A stretch of 49,046 nucleotides of DNA from Sporomusaceae bacterium FL31 (GCA_003990955.1 BIFV01000020.1:1-49046); one strand, 5' to 3'; positions 7,217 through 15,647 are shown, counted from the stretch's first letter. The notes: generated from the letters alone by a model not told the origin. Made by a program: numbers and translations.

Positions 7217-7423
7217 ATGGGTAAAATTAGCGGTAGAAATCAATTAGTCGGTACAGTCACTGAAGTCGTAAAAGGTGCGGTTATGGCTAAAGTTGTTATC
7301 GACTACAAGGGCGAACCTATTACAGCAACCATTACGACCGATTCAGTCGATGATTTGGGTCTAAAACCAGGTGATACGGTAACCGCCTTAGTAAAATCAA
7401 CTGAAGTTATGGTTATGAAGTAA
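7217..7423 (+). CDS. mop: Molybdopterin/molybdate-binding protein Mop (single TOBE domain)
   Basis: This 68-residue protein is one complete TOBE/Mop domain: 'SGRNQLVGTVTEVVKGAVMAKVVIDYKG...ITATITTDSVDDLGLKPGDTVTALVKSTEVMV'. Mop proteins assemble into small rings that bind molybdate or tungstate and act as cytoplasmic storage or buffer proteins. It lies just after modABC but behind that operon's terminator, with its own promoter. It supplies the domain missing from the short modC. A GGGGG site precedes ATG 7217. Confidence 0.92.
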   Translation: MGKISGRNQLVGTVTEVVKGAVMAKVVIDYKGEPITATITTDSVDDLGLKPGDTVTALVKSTEVMVMK

Positions 7424-7438
7424 TCACAATGATCATAG

Positions 7439-7471
7439 AAAAACACTCATCGAGAATAGATGAGTGTTTTT
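7439..7471. terminator. Bidirectional terminator between mop and aldolase
   Basis: A 13-bp perfect stem AAAAACACTCATC (7439-7451 with 7459-7471) has T-runs on both strands, between convergent genes. Confidence 0.9.
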
Positions 7472-7495
7472 ATTATAGGTTATTTAAATTTATAA

Positions 7496-8425
7496 TTATA
7501 GACGATTAGTCGAATTTAGCACATTGCGAATTTTATGTTTTACCATATTCTTAATGGCTTCGCGCGCAGGCTTTAAATATTGGCGAGGATCGAAATCGCA
7601 TGGATGAGTTGCCAGATGCTCACGAACTGATGCCGTCATAGCTAAACGTAAGTCAGTATCAATGTTGATTTTGCAAACGCCTAATTTGCTTGCTGCCAAA
7701 AGCATATCCTCAGGAACGCCTTGAGCGCCTTGAATTTCTCCGCCAAACTCATTACATTTTGCAACAAACTCTGGTAATACTGTAGATGCACCATGCAGTA
7801 CAAGTGGGAAGTTAGGGAGCATATTTGTGATTTTTTCGAGGCGTTCGAAATCCAAGCTAGGATCACCTTTAAATTTATAAGCACCGTGGCTGGTGCCGAT
7901 TGCAATAGCTAGTGAGTCAACACCTGTACGTTTAACAAATTCAACAGCTTGATCTGGATCGGTATACGTTGCATCTTTAGCATTGACTTTTACAGCATCT
8001 TCTACACCAGCTAAACGCCCTAATTCTCCTTCTACGACGACGCCCCGAGCATGCGCATATTCAACCACTTTTTTAGTAAGAGCAATGTTCTCTTCAAAAG
8101 GGTATTTTGAACCATCAATCATAACAGAACTGAAACCGCCGTCCACGCAAGCTTTGCAGATTTCAAAATCTTCGCCATGATCCAGATGAAGACAGATCGG
8201 TAGGCCCGAATCTTCTAAAGCTGCTTCAACTAGCTTCATTAAATATGTATGGTTGGCATATTTACGAGCTCCTGCTGATACTTGTAGTATGAGTGGAGCT
8301 TTTTCTTCTTTAGCAGCTTCAACGATGCCTTGGATAATTTCCATATTATTTACATTGAAAGCTCCGATTGCATAGTGACCTTCATAGGCCTTGGTAAACA
8401 TTTCTTTCGAAGTAACTAATGGCAT
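7496..8425 (-). CDS. fba: Class II fructose-1,6-bisphosphate aldolase
   Basis: This 309-residue protein, of the usual length, cleaves fructose-1,6-bisphosphate to DHAP and glyceraldehyde-3-phosphate in glycolysis and runs the reverse reaction in gluconeogenesis. Class II (zinc) signatures are visible: 'LPICLHLDHGED' (metal ligand His and catalytic Asp, about 77-88), 'FSSVMIDGSKYPFEENI' (about 98-114), 'VVVEGELGRLAGVED' (about 129-143), 'AIAIGTSHGAYKF' and 'VLHGASTV' with the last metal His. The start ATG 8425 follows GGAGG. It is monocistronic. The related tagatose-bisphosphate aldolases share these motifs and cannot be fully excluded. Confidence 0.92.
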   Translation of the reverse strand: MPLVTSKEMFTKAYEGHYAIGAFNVNNMEIIQGIVEAAKEEKAPLILQVSAGARKYANHTYLMKLVEAALEDSGLPICLHLDHGEDFEICKACVDGGFSSVMIDGSKYPFEENIALTKKVVEYAHARGVVVEGELGRLAGVEDAVKVNAKDATYTDPDQAVEFVKRTGVDSLAIAIGTSHGAYKFKGDPSLDFERLEKITNMLPNFPLVLHGASTVLPEFVAKCNEFGGEIQGAQGVPEDMLLAASKLGVCKINIDTDLRLAMTASVREHLATHPCDFDPRQYLKPAREAIKNMVKHKIRNVLNSTNRL

Positions 8426-8534
8426 ATGGTCCCTCCTAATGTTTTCTATAGCCGTACTTATTATACCATATAATAGTAGCTTGCCATAGAAAAGATATAT
8501 GTGATATTGAGCAAAAATATACTATTTTGATTAT

Positions 8535-9404
8535 TCAAAGCCGTGCCAGGAGCAACTTCATATCATCAGGAAGCGGACTGTCGATTTCAATGGCAGTCTT
8601 TAAGATAGGGTGCTCAAAGATTAGCTTACTTGCATGCAAAGCTTGTCGATTGAAATATTCTAACGAGCCGCCATAGAGATCATCACCCAGTAAGGGATGG
8701 CCGATATGAGCCATATGGACACGTATCTGATGCGTTCTACCTGTAAGTAGCTCCAGTTCAACTAGACTTGCTTTATCATAGCTGGCAATTGTTTGATAAT
8801 GTGTTGTAGCGGCTTGTCCATCTGGACGAATCATACGCTCAATAATACTATCAGGGTGGCGGCCAATAGGTGCTGAAATAATTCCAGAGGATGGTATCAC
8901 AAGTCCATCAACTACTGCAAGATAAATTCTTTTGAAATTCTTAATATTACTTGATGTCATTAGATGTTGAATATGTGCCAATTTAGCGATAAGAATCAAG
9001 CCAGATGTATTTCTATCCAGCCTGTGTACAGGATGAAAAGAAAACGGCAAATTATGCTGTCTGAAATAAAACATAATACCGTTGGCCAGGGTATGGTTAT
9101 GTTCTTTTACAGTCGGATGAACCAGTAGCCCGGCAGGTTTATTGATAACTAACAAATAATCATCTTCATAGTAAATTTCCAGAGGGATATTCGTTGGGGT
9201 AATAGAACAATCATCTTCCCAAGTGAGCGAAATTTTGTCGCCTGCCACTACTGTACTGTTTATTGTGACAAAATCTCCATTGATCATTAGGGTACCGTTT
9301 GTTTTTAGTTTGCGCCAGGCGCTAAGAGATAGGCTAGATTGTCTGCGTAAAAAATCCTTAACAGTTTGAGGTTGCGCAGTGTCTGGCACTACTAATTTAA
9401 GCAT
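8535..9404 (-). CDS. RluA-family 23S rRNA/tRNA pseudouridine synthase
   Basis: This 289-residue protein has an S4-like N-terminal RNA-binding region (about 12-65) and an RluA catalytic domain. 'VHRLDRNTSGLILIAK' (about 128-143) carries the catalytic Asp of the HRLDRxTSG motif, and 'LLTGRTHQIRVHMAHIGHPLLGDDLYGG' is the second conserved block. It isomerises specific uridines in rRNA or tRNA; the target (RluA, RluC or RluD type) cannot be assigned. ATG 9404 follows AAGGAG. It is the last core gene before the accessory island. Confidence 0.93.
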   Translation of the reverse strand: MLKLVVPDTAQPQTVKDFLRRQSSLSLSAWRKLKTNGTLMINGDFVTINSTVVAGDKISLTWEDDCSITPTNIPLEIYYEDDYLLVINKPAGLLVHPTVKEHNHTLANGIMFYFRQHNLPFSFHPVHRLDRNTSGLILIAKLAHIQHLMTSSNIKNFKRIYLAVVDGLVIPSSGIISAPIGRHPDSIIERMIRPDGQAATTHYQTIASYDKASLVELELLTGRTHQIRVHMAHIGHPLLGDDLYGGSLEYFNRQALHASKLIFEHPILKTAIEIDSPLPDDMKLLLARL

Positions 9405-9586
9405 TATTTCTCCTTAATCAGATAAAGTATACTCTTATTTTTTCCCTATTCATAAAAAAAATCCTTTTAGTGTTAATTCTAATATTACTGCTGAGGCTTC
9501 AAAATAAAAGTAGTTAGAGAGAATCGTTATGTAAGTAATTAGGAGCGATCAAGTGATCGCCCCCTCTGGTTGGCATAGTAAATGTA

Positions 9587-9859
9587 TTACAAAGAGCTGT
9601 GGATCATGGTTATTAAATCAGCCATATGTTCACGTTCCATTGTCAGAGATTCCTTGAGGTAATCGTTCATAGGTTCCCCGCGCAGGCTATAAACATAGAC
9701 CATACGACGATGGCGACGTACAAGAGCAGTTAATAAAAAGAGTAGCAGCAGGCGCCTAATTCCAAACTGCCGTTCCTGACTAGGAAATGTGTCATCGCGC
9801 ATTTTCATTCCAAATCTTTTGAGCACACCATTCATGGCATCATCATGCATGCAAATCAT
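9587..9859 (-). CDS. Small hypothetical protein, 90 residues
   Basis: The reading frame encodes a basic, partly hydrophobic protein with 'RRLLLLFLLTALVRRHRRMVYVYSLRG' (about 35-61) as a single possible membrane or amphipathic segment. No family was recognised and no good ribosome site precedes ATG 9859; ATG 9835 (MNGVLK...) is an alternative. It lies 33 bp downstream of the serine recombinase on the same strand and could be co-transcribed, or could be the fragment of a gene split by insertion. Coding status is uncertain. Confidence 0.4.
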   Translation of the reverse strand: MICMHDDAMNGVLKRFGMKMRDDTFPSQERQFGIRRLLLLFLLTALVRRHRRMVYVYSLRGEPMNDYLKESLTMEREHMADLITMIHSSL

Positions 9860-9892
9860 GTGGATACGGTAGATACAATTTAGAAAAATAGT

Positions 9893-11320
9893 TTAAAGCC
9901 TTATGGTATATGACGTTGTGCCGTTTTCACGCCTTGCAAAAACCCTGATGCCGGATTGCAATAAAGCGTATCTTTTTTGCTCAAAGGTTTGAGCATTGAT
10001 AAATAAGTCGTTATCGATTTCTTTTACTTTGGTCGGTTCAACAATTTTGCCGATGGCATTCTGGATGGCATTCATTTCTTTATTTATCCCTTGTAAATCC
10101 TTTTCAGCAGCATCAATTTCAATTGTACCGTCAGCGACCCATTTTAAGATGGCAGCCTGACGTTTTTTTAGTTTAGCCAGTTGGCTCTCCATTTTTCCTT
10201 TGCCAGGTACTATCTGAAGATCCTTTGGCCGAAAGATATTTAATCCTTGCTTCTTCTTGGCAGCAGCTTGCATTTCAGTCCAAACAGCCTCATCGAGTTC
10301 TTTTACAGGGATGCTTTTACTATCCTTGCATTCGATGTTATTTACATAGGCCGTGCAGACGTAGTACATATATTCTTTATCTTTCCTGGGATAGCGTACA
10401 CCGCGCATTGCGTACCCACAGGCATCACAGCGAATGATATTCTGTAATAAGTACTCGTTTTTAGTATTGCGCTTAGCCGTCACCTTGTTTAACCTACGGC
10501 AATCTACCGCCTTATTAAAGGTGTCCTGATCGATAATAGCAGGAACGGTTACAGCGATCCATTCGGATTGATCTCGAGCAGTCTTTTGACGTTTCTTTTG
10601 TGCGATAGTTTTATCATAAGTTTTAAAGGTCCACTTAGTGCCGGCATAGGTTTCATTGCAGAGCATTTTGTGAAGGGTAGAGGAGTCAAACGGATTATCT
10701 TTTCGATTGAGCACGCCCATAGCCTTTAGCTCGGCTCTCAAGCTGCTTATACCGTACATTCTGGTGGTGTAGAGGTGAAACATTAGTTTAACGATTTCTG
10801 CTTCGTCCGGATTAATCCTATACATCGAGTTTTCACTATCATAATCGTAACCGAACAGCTCATCATTTTGAACTAACTTACCCGATAGCGCCTTGCTGCG
10901 TTTACCACGCATGGTACGTTCTCTGATTTTAGCTTTCTCAAAAGCCGATATAGCTCCACGGATCGAGAAGAAGAGACGACCTTCCGGGCTTGCGTCATAG
11001 TCGCCAGTTACAAACATGAGCTGCGCATTAGCTTTTTCGATTTCGTCCGCAATCAGTAGTTGATTGGTTAGGTTACGGCTGAGACGGTCAGGATCGTAGA
11101 CTGCGATATGTGTAATTAATTTATTACGTAGATCATTACGCAGCCTGTCTAAGTGCGGCCTGTCAAGAAACTCACCGCTATAACCATCATCGATGTATTC
11201 TTCTATATTAGTAAGTCCCATACTGATTAGTTTTTTGCGGCATTGACGCACTTGATCGGCAAGAGAGTAGCCAGTACGTGCTTGATCTTCAGTTGATACC
11301 CTTGCGTAAATAGCATTCAT
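9893..11320 (-). CDS. Large serine recombinase (site-specific integrase)
   Basis: This 475-residue protein has the resolvase/invertase catalytic domain at the N-terminus: 'AIYARVSTEDQARTGYSLADQ' with nucleophile Ser9, and 'YDPDRLSRN' near residue 75. The 'recombinase' DNA-binding domain follows (about 155-265), then a zinc-ribbon 'IRCDACGYAMRG...YVCTAYVNNIECKDSKSIPV' (about 295-340) and a coiled-coil tail. Such enzymes integrate and excise phages and mobile elements at short att sites, without host factors. The length suggests an intact enzyme. ATG 11320 follows AGGGTGAT. It marks the left end of the 9.6-25.5 kb accessory region; no att core duplication could be identified by eye. Confidence 0.93.
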   Translation of the reverse strand: MNAIYARVSTEDQARTGYSLADQVRQCRKKLISMGLTNIEEYIDDGYSGEFLDRPHLDRLRNDLRNKLITHIAVYDPDRLSRNLTNQLLIADEIEKANAQLMFVTGDYDASPEGRLFFSIRGAISAFEKAKIRERTMRGKRSKALSGKLVQNDELFGYDYDSENSMYRINPDEAEIVKLMFHLYTTRMYGISSLRAELKAMGVLNRKDNPFDSSTLHKMLCNETYAGTKWTFKTYDKTIAQKKRQKTARDQSEWIAVTVPAIIDQDTFNKAVDCRRLNKVTAKRNTKNEYLLQNIIRCDACGYAMRGVRYPRKDKEYMYYVCTAYVNNIECKDSKSIPVKELDEAVWTEMQAAAKKKQGLNIFRPKDLQIVPGKGKMESQLAKLKKRQAAILKWVADGTIEIDAAEKDLQGINKEMNAIQNAIGKIVEPTKVKEIDNDLFINAQTFEQKRYALLQSGIRVFARRENGTTSYTIRL

Positions 11321-11352
11321 GTTATCACCCTGAAATCTAAAGACTAGACTTA

Positions 11353-11586
11353 CTATTGATCCTGAGTTTTACCTCGTAGTTCACCCAATATTTCAATGAT
11401 TTCTGCACCATTTTCCACAGGGGCAAATACTGCACCCCAACCTTTCTGGCCTTGAAAGATTCCATCATAGGCGGAATCATAATAGGACTTCATTAAATGA
11501 GGAATGCCCCGGTCAGTTAAGATGTCACCAAGCAGTTGAGCTTCGAATACACTGTCAACGGCAGCTATTTTAGTATATCTATCCAT
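11353..11586 (-). CDS. Small DUF2007-like protein
   Basis: This 77-residue cytoplasmic protein runs from 'MDRYTKIAAVDSVFEAQLLGD' through 'GIPHLMKSYYD' to 'WGAVFAPVENGAEIIEILGEL'. The pattern of a beta-alpha-beta start, an 'EAQLLxDxLxxxGIPxxI' helix and a closing helix is that of the DUF2007 / putative signal-transducing family. Its biochemical role is unknown. The start is ATG 11586, behind a perfect AGGAGG. The longer open frame upstream (to 11715) has no ribosome site and an AT-rich composition, so it is not used. It precedes the recombinase by 32 bp on the same strand. Confidence 0.75.
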   Translation of the reverse strand: MDRYTKIAAVDSVFEAQLLGDILTDRGIPHLMKSYYDSAYDGIFQGQKGWGAVFAPVENGAEIIEILGELRGKTQDQ

Positions 11587-11856
11587 ATATCCTCCTACAT
11601 AAAAGAGTTCTGTGGTGGTAATCTTTTTGTGAAAAATAGAGAATAGCCAATATATGTGCTTGATATTAGGTGGCAGAATTGTGGAGTATCTGATCATAGA
11701 GAATATTAGAATCAATTTATTAATCTTATTGTGGAGATGTAAATAAAATGAAACAATAATTTACAGAAAAATAGATTACCATTGGGGGAATCGTTAGTAG
11801 TTACACATTACGATTATTTTAAGTGAAATGCTTAATTACTATTGCTGATAGAACTA

Positions 11857-12015
11857 TTAGAGTCTATTAAAAGGGTTATTAGCAATTTGGAGGTTACTGG
11901 TTTTTATCTTCATAGCATGACCGCAGCCAATGCAACGAATTTTGCATTCTTTTTTTTTGAGTTGGCTTTCAAATAGAGAAAATTCCTTTTTACAGTGAGG
12001 ACATTGGACTTGCAT
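11857..12015 (-). CDS. 52-residue zinc-ribbon protein
   Basis: A small gene read from a perfect AGGAGG five bases before ATG 12015. The product begins MQVQCPHCKKEFSLF and has a second pair in 'IRCIGCGHAMKIK'. CPHC and CIGC are placed as in a zinc ribbon (about 5-8 and 28-31), with a basic C-terminal tail. The ribosome site overlaps the stop codon (TAG) of the upstream secreted-protein gene, so the two are translationally coupled. The function is unknown. Confidence 0.75.
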   Translation of the reverse strand: MQVQCPHCKKEFSLFESQLKKKECKIRCIGCGHAMKIKTSNLQIANNPFNRL

Positions 12016-12024
12016 GGGAACCTC

Positions 12025-12570
12025 CTAATTTGTAATAACTACAACCCGCTTGTAAGGTGAACTTAAAGTGCTCTTCTCCATGGGGAGCCAAAACGGAGCA
12101 AGACTTCTTTCAACCTGAAACTGTGATTCATATTTATCAGGTAGCCACTTACCATCTTGGTAAGAAAAAGTTATCCGATAGACATGAGGCTGTTTATATT
12201 GTATGAAAGTTTCAGTTTTCTCAGCATCTTCTTTAGTCAGAAATGGTGGGCTTACCAATACGAACATTTTATATATGAGATGTGCTGTATAGGGAACATC
12301 TGTTGAGTCAGTTTGCTGAATATCGTATTCAAAATTTCCTGTAATGACGCATTTGCTTTTTCTCCAACCGTCTTTAACATTTTGAGTCTCAAATCCTGAG
12401 ATATTATAAACCATTATTCGCGGATTAGCGGTGTAACCGTCTAAATGCTTGTTGACTAAAGTAAGAAATTCAGATTTCACCTGTTCTTCAGTTGGCGGCG
12501 GAGCAGCAAAGGCAATGTTAAGTGAGGTTATAAACAAGAACAAGGTTATTAAGCTAATGATCTTTTTCAT
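12025..12570 (-). CDS. Secreted protein of unknown function
   Basis: This 181-residue protein starts 'MKKIISLITLFLFITSLNIAFA', a typical Sec signal peptide with likely cleavage after AFA (about residue 22). The mature domain is rich in beta-type segments ('GYTANPRIMVYNISGF', 'CVITGNFEYDIQQTDS', 'VYRITFSYQDGKW') and resembles small lipoprotein-like domains found beside phage or stress genes. No family was assigned. The start at 12570 fits the signal peptide and an AAGGA site, while the upstream extension is not signal-like. It is followed by the coupled 52-residue zinc-ribbon gene. The product is expected in the periplasm. Confidence 0.75.
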   Translation of the reverse strand: MKKIISLITLFLFITSLNIAFAAPPPTEEQVKSEFLTLVNKHLDGYTANPRIMVYNISGFETQNVKDGWRKSKCVITGNFEYDIQQTDSTDVPYTAHLIYKMFVLVSPPFLTKEDAEKTETFIQYKQPHVYRITFSYQDGKWLPDKYESQFQVERSLAPFWLPMEKSTLSSPYKRVVVITN

Positions 12571-12742
12571 AAGACACATCCTTTTACACGGCATAAAGAA
12601 TAACGGCCAAAATTAGTTTAACTATCAAATTCAACATAAAAAGGTGATTTTCCTACAATTGACGAGTTTAAAATACTCGCCATTGAGTTAGCAACTGTAC
12701 AACCATATTCAGCATATGTATTACCGACAGGAGGTGATCGGT

Positions 12743-12895
12743 TTGGCCGTTGAGTTTAAGGGATACACAGAAGATGGTACGGTAATGCAAAAAGAAATGC
12801 CCGATAAGCTGGCAGAAAAGTTTATCCGTGCAGTAGCAGAAGCAAACGGCCTTAAAGTAGTTGAGACTGAGCCGGAAGAAGATCCGGCAGCATAA
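12743..12895 (+). CDS. 50-residue phage-like protein with TTG start
   Basis: TTG 12743 follows an almost perfect Shine-Dalgarno AGGAGGTGATC (12730-12739). The product is acidic: AVEFKGYTEDGTVMQKEMPD, a helix 'KLAEKFIRAVAEANGL' and a tail EPEEDPAA. Overlapping its start is the end of an open stretch (about 12643-12756; last residues LPTGGDRFGR) without a start codon of its own, probably the remnant of an upstream phage gene. The style (tiny, strong ribosome site, overlap) is that of phage structural modules. The function is unknown. Confidence 0.65.
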   Translation: MAVEFKGYTEDGTVMQKEMPDKLAEKFIRAVAEANGLKVVETEPEEDPAA

Positions 12896-12925
12896 ATCTT
12901 GGACAACTCATAGGAGGGGCGGAGC

Positions 12926-12991
12926 TTGGAAGGAACCCATTGTGAGAGATGCGGTTAATTAGCGATAGAAGAAAGATGCGTTTCAAAATAA
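12926..12991 (+). pseudogene. Remnant of a Com-like phage zinc-finger protein
   Basis: TTG 12926 sits 8 bases after AGGAGG. It encodes EGTHCERCG, then an in-frame TAA (12956), then LAIEERCVSK and a second stop. The pattern C-x2-C-G-x-L-A-x-x-E resembles the start of Mu-type Com proteins (CxxCxxLLA). It appears to be cut by a nonsense change and lacks the second CxxC pair. Low confidence because so little is left. Confidence 0.35.
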
Positions 12992-13042
12992 TACCTCCGT
13001 TGTGTGTTATTCGAGTCAATATGGGACCTGAGTATTAACTGG

Positions 13043-13552
13043 TCAATCTAAGAATTTTATTGTTGATACTATCTCGTCAAAAACTTTACGGTCATTTTCA
13101 TAATTACTATAAGCACCTTGCATAGCTATTACGTAATCATCATGTTCGGTAAGTATGAAATAGGTTAGAGAGTAAGTGCGTATTGGTAGAAGTGTATGAG
13201 AAGATAAAACCCACTTTGCTTTTACACCGTCAATTGTGGTTTCACCTTGGTCTTCAATTTTTGATATTGAACTAATCTTGCTTGGTGTAGTTTCCGATTG
13301 TGTATTGCTTTTATCAGTTTCTTTGTGAGGTCCCGATACTAATGTAATAACCGGAAATTGCTTAGAACTGCGTGCTGAAAGTGCCAAGTAACCTGGTTGT
13401 GTTGGGCGTTCTATTAGCTGCCAGGAATCAGGAAAAGTAATAATGATCTTATGATCAGTATTTTTATAATCTTGATTCATTTGTGCTTGTACTAAATTTG
13501 TATTAATAAGAATCAAGATAACAACTAATAACAATCTAATGTTTTGTTTCAC
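13043..13552 (-). CDS. Secreted PsbP/DUF1795-like protein, paralogue 3
   Basis: This 169-residue protein has a signal peptide (about residues 1-23, ending in VQAQ) and a mature domain starting 'DHKIIITFPDSWQLIERP', the 'F-P-x-x-W' opening of PsbP-like folds, and ending 'VFDEIVSTIKFLD', a closing helix and strand shared with its neighbours. The start is GTG 13552 with GAGATGA upstream. It is the last gene of a three-gene operon of paralogues (gaps 24 and 16 bp). Substrate and role are unknown; the set is expected outside the cytoplasmic membrane. Confidence 0.75.
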   Translation of the reverse strand: MKQNIRLLLVVILILINTNLVQAQMNQDYKNTDHKIIITFPDSWQLIERPTQPGYLALSARSSKQFPVITLVSGPHKETDKSNTQSETTPSKISSISKIEDQGETTIDGVKAKWVLSSHTLLPIRTYSLTYFILTEHDDYVIAMQGAYSNYENDRKVFDEIVSTIKFLD

Positions 13553-13568
13553 TTCGTGTCATCTCGTA

Positions 13569-14093
13569 TTAGTGAATCTCAAATGATTCTAAACTCTCAT
13601 CTAAGATAGAACGATAGTCAGAAAGGCCTTCACTTGTTCCGGCAATGTAAAAATCATAACGGAAATTGTCTGTAAATACTATATAGGTTTCATCAATTAA
13701 TCTATTTGGAATTGATGTTTTAAGCAAGATGGCTTTTTTGTTCTTAAAATCTACAACAGAGTAGTTATCCAGTTGAGCATTTGGTACTTTCTTTTTAATT
13801 CTTTCCATTTCTTCTTTTACAAAGCTCTTTACACGCTTTTCGGAGTGCAAGTTGTCCTTAATTTGTAAATCGGGAGGATAGACAATTACGCCTACATTAA
13901 CATTCGTAGATTGAAGGAAAAAGGCTGAAAACGCTACAGTTTCATCGCGTTTATAAGTTATGAAATCCCAATCAGCCGGATAAGCGAAAGAAAAATGATA
14001 GTCTTGGTTTTCATATACTGTCATTTTAGCTGCAGAAGCAAAAGGGATCATTAATGTAATAAGTAACATAGCTAGCAAGAATATGCGTTTCAA
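13569..14093 (-). CDS. Secreted PsbP/DUF1795-like protein, paralogue 2
   Basis: 174 residues. Signal peptide about 1-21 (ends FASA), then 'YENQDYHFSFAYPADWDFITY', the clearest PsbP-like start in the trio, and a C-terminal 'SDYRSILDESLESFEI' helix. The region 'VKEEMERIKKKVPNAQLDNYSVVDFKNKKAILLKT' follows the family pattern of a helix leading to the central sheet. The start is TTG 14093, nine bases after GGAGG. Middle gene of the operon. Confidence 0.75.
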   Translation of the reverse strand: MKRIFLLAMLLITLMIPFASAAKMTVYENQDYHFSFAYPADWDFITYKRDETVAFSAFFLQSTNVNVGVIVYPPDLQIKDNLHSEKRVKSFVKEEMERIKKKVPNAQLDNYSVVDFKNKKAILLKTSIPNRLIDETYIVFTDNFRYDFYIAGTSEGLSDYRSILDESLESFEIH

Positions 14094-14117
14094 AAATACT
14101 ACCCTCCAATTAACGAT

Positions 14118-14603
14118 TTATTTTAGAATTTTTATGCTTGAAACTATTTCATCGATGCGATTAAGATCTGTTTCGAGATGCTCATACTTCCCCATAAATA
14201 AAGCCGTATGTCTATAATTTGTACTATAAATTACATAGAGTAGACCATATTCTTTAATATTTGATTTGTTGTAGGTGGTTAAAACTACACGGAGAGCTTC
14301 TTGATTATCAATTGATAATTTATTGACACTTTCTACTTCAAAAGTTGATGGCTTTTGGGTTTTAAGTATTTGAGAGTCTTCATCGATAGTTTTCTTTTTT
14401 GGTTCAGATGTGAGTATAAATCCCATAGTAAAATCCGGATCAGCAGCATACAGTTTGTTCTGTTCAGTTGAAGTTTCCCAGCCTTTAGGGATTGTGATAA
14501 TAGAGTAAGTGTCAACTTCGCAGATTTTGGTATCATTTGCAAATGTAATTGATAATGTAGATAAGAGTATTAATAAAACGAGTAACAATATAATTCGTTT
14601 CAA
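14118..14603 (-). CDS. Secreted PsbP/DUF1795-like protein, paralogue 1
   Basis: 161 residues from TTG 14603, which lies just after AGAGATGAT. A longer open frame reaching 14693 would place a second hydrophobic stretch before the signal peptide and is less likely. Signal peptide about 1-22 (ends TFA); the mature part begins 'YSIITIPKGWETSTEQ' and ends 'LNRIDEIVSSIKILK', the same opening and closing as the two genes downstream. First gene of the trio. The three proteins share length, fold pattern and last-helix motif but are well diverged, so the duplication is not recent. Confidence 0.72.
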   Translation of the reverse strand: MKRIILLLVLLILLSTLSITFANDTKICEVDTYSIITIPKGWETSTEQNKLYAADPDFTMGFILTSEPKKKTIDEDSQILKTQKPSTFEVESVNKLSIDNQEALRVVLTTYNKSNIKEYGLLYVIYSTNYRHTALFMGKYEHLETDLNRIDEIVSSIKILK

Positions 14604-14747
14604 GAAATCATCTCTTTTTCGATCATTATAACCAATATTAACCATGAAATCCATATAAAGGAGATGCAATATTAAATATAACAAGGATTTCACGAAGAAA
14701 TTGAAGCAATACTTATAGCGTCATATGTCAATAAAGTAAAGCCAAGA

Positions 14748-14948
14748 ATGTGTATGGATAGTTTTATGTTGTTGCCTGGCCGGGTAGTAGCCAGAACAAT
14801 GGCTGAAGCAAAAGAATTAATTAAAGGGCGGATTATTGCTAAAGGCTTGATTTTGCTTGAACCAGTAAGGCCTTACCCGTGTAACGTGCAACATTTAAAT
14901 AATGGTATCTGGTGGGAGTATTATGTAAAAGTTAAAAGTGGGGCCTAA
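14748..14948 (+). CDS. Possible small hypothetical protein, 66 residues
   Basis: The open frame ends in a plausibly protein-like stretch ('RTMAEAKELIKGRIIAKGLILLEPVRPYPCNVQHL...WWEYYVKVK'), but no good ribosome site precedes ATG 14748 or the internal ATG 14799. No family recognised. It may be a degraded phage gene. The only nearby terminator belongs to the opposite strand. Confidence 0.35.
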   Translation: MCMDSFMLLPGRVVARTMAEAKELIKGRIIAKGLILLEPVRPYPCNVQHLNNGIWWEYYVKVKSGA

Positions 14949-14974
14949 TCATAAAATGTCTATACTGCTGGACA

Positions 14975-15007
14975 AATAAAAAAACCTTCGCAAACTAATG
15001 CGAAGGT
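14975..15007 (-). terminator. Terminator of the DUF5049-like gene
   Basis: Minus-strand hairpin ACCTTCGCA (14999-15007 with 14984-14992), 6-nt loop, followed by a run of seven T. It lies about 90 bp after the stop at 15096. Confidence 0.8.
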
Positions 15008-15095
15008 AAATGGAGGATATAGATTAATGGCAGTTATAGTATGTCCTTGCTCAAGACAATGATATTACAGTTAAAAACTTACAGAAATGCAGCAA

Positions 15096-15323
15096 TTAAG
15101 ATAAAAGATCATATGAGTTTTTTGAGCCATCTGCTTCTAACCCATAGATTGTACTCAGCATATAGTACTTCATATTGTTACGTAGCCAGTCTGTCAGAAC
15201 TACGTTGCCATTCTTTTCTGCATGAGCCAGCACTTGATGGTAATCATTCATATTCGTTCCAGTGGCCCTAAGATGCTTCAGTCCTGCATAAATTCTAAGT
15301 GGTACTTTGACCGGCGTGTCCAT
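15096..15323 (-). CDS. Small phage-type protein (DUF5049-like)
   Basis: 75 residues: a basic start, 'RIYAGLKHLRATGTNMNDYHQVLAHAEKNGNVVLTDWL', then an aromatic-rich tail. The arrangement 'I..G...LR.TG.TNM.D...V...A...G' is like DUF5049 proteins of phages and mobile elements (recalled pattern, not searched). GGAGATC precedes ATG 15323. Own terminator downstream. The function is unknown. Confidence 0.65.
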   Translation of the reverse strand: MDTPVKVPLRIYAGLKHLRATGTNMNDYHQVLAHAEKNGNVVLTDWLRNNMKYYMLSTIYGLEADGSKNSYDLLS

Positions 15324-15613
15324 TACGATCTCCTTTCATGTACTAAATTTGGTAATAATATACCCAAACTTATAGATAAAAAATGTATATAAATTAAAAT
15401 TATTCTATAAGATGGAGTAGTGAAAACAAAAGTCATGTGAATCCGTCGGATAGGATCAAAGGAAGTAGTATGCTAAGACTATTTGAACAGCCGATATAGA
15501 AAACTGGCACTTCTCATCGGAGCACCAGTATTCCTATGGGATGGTTTAGATAGGGGTTAGAAGGTAGCTTACCATCTATATTATCGTATGAAGCTCATGA
15601 GATAATTGTTAAT
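15324..15613. other. Gene-free stretch
   Basis: No ORF with a ribosome site. One tiny frame (ATG 15470, 9 codons) follows GGAAG but is unlikely to be a gene. It contains the promoter region of the minus-strand gene at 15323 and possibly decayed element DNA. Confidence 0.4.
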
Positions 15614-15647
15614 AATAAAAAAAATTCCCCACATCCGACAGTGGGGA
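15614..15647 (-). terminator. Terminator of the membrane-protein gene at 15730
   Basis: Minus-strand stem TCCCCAC (15641-15647 with 15626-15632), 8-nt loop, followed by an eight-T run. Confidence 0.82.
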
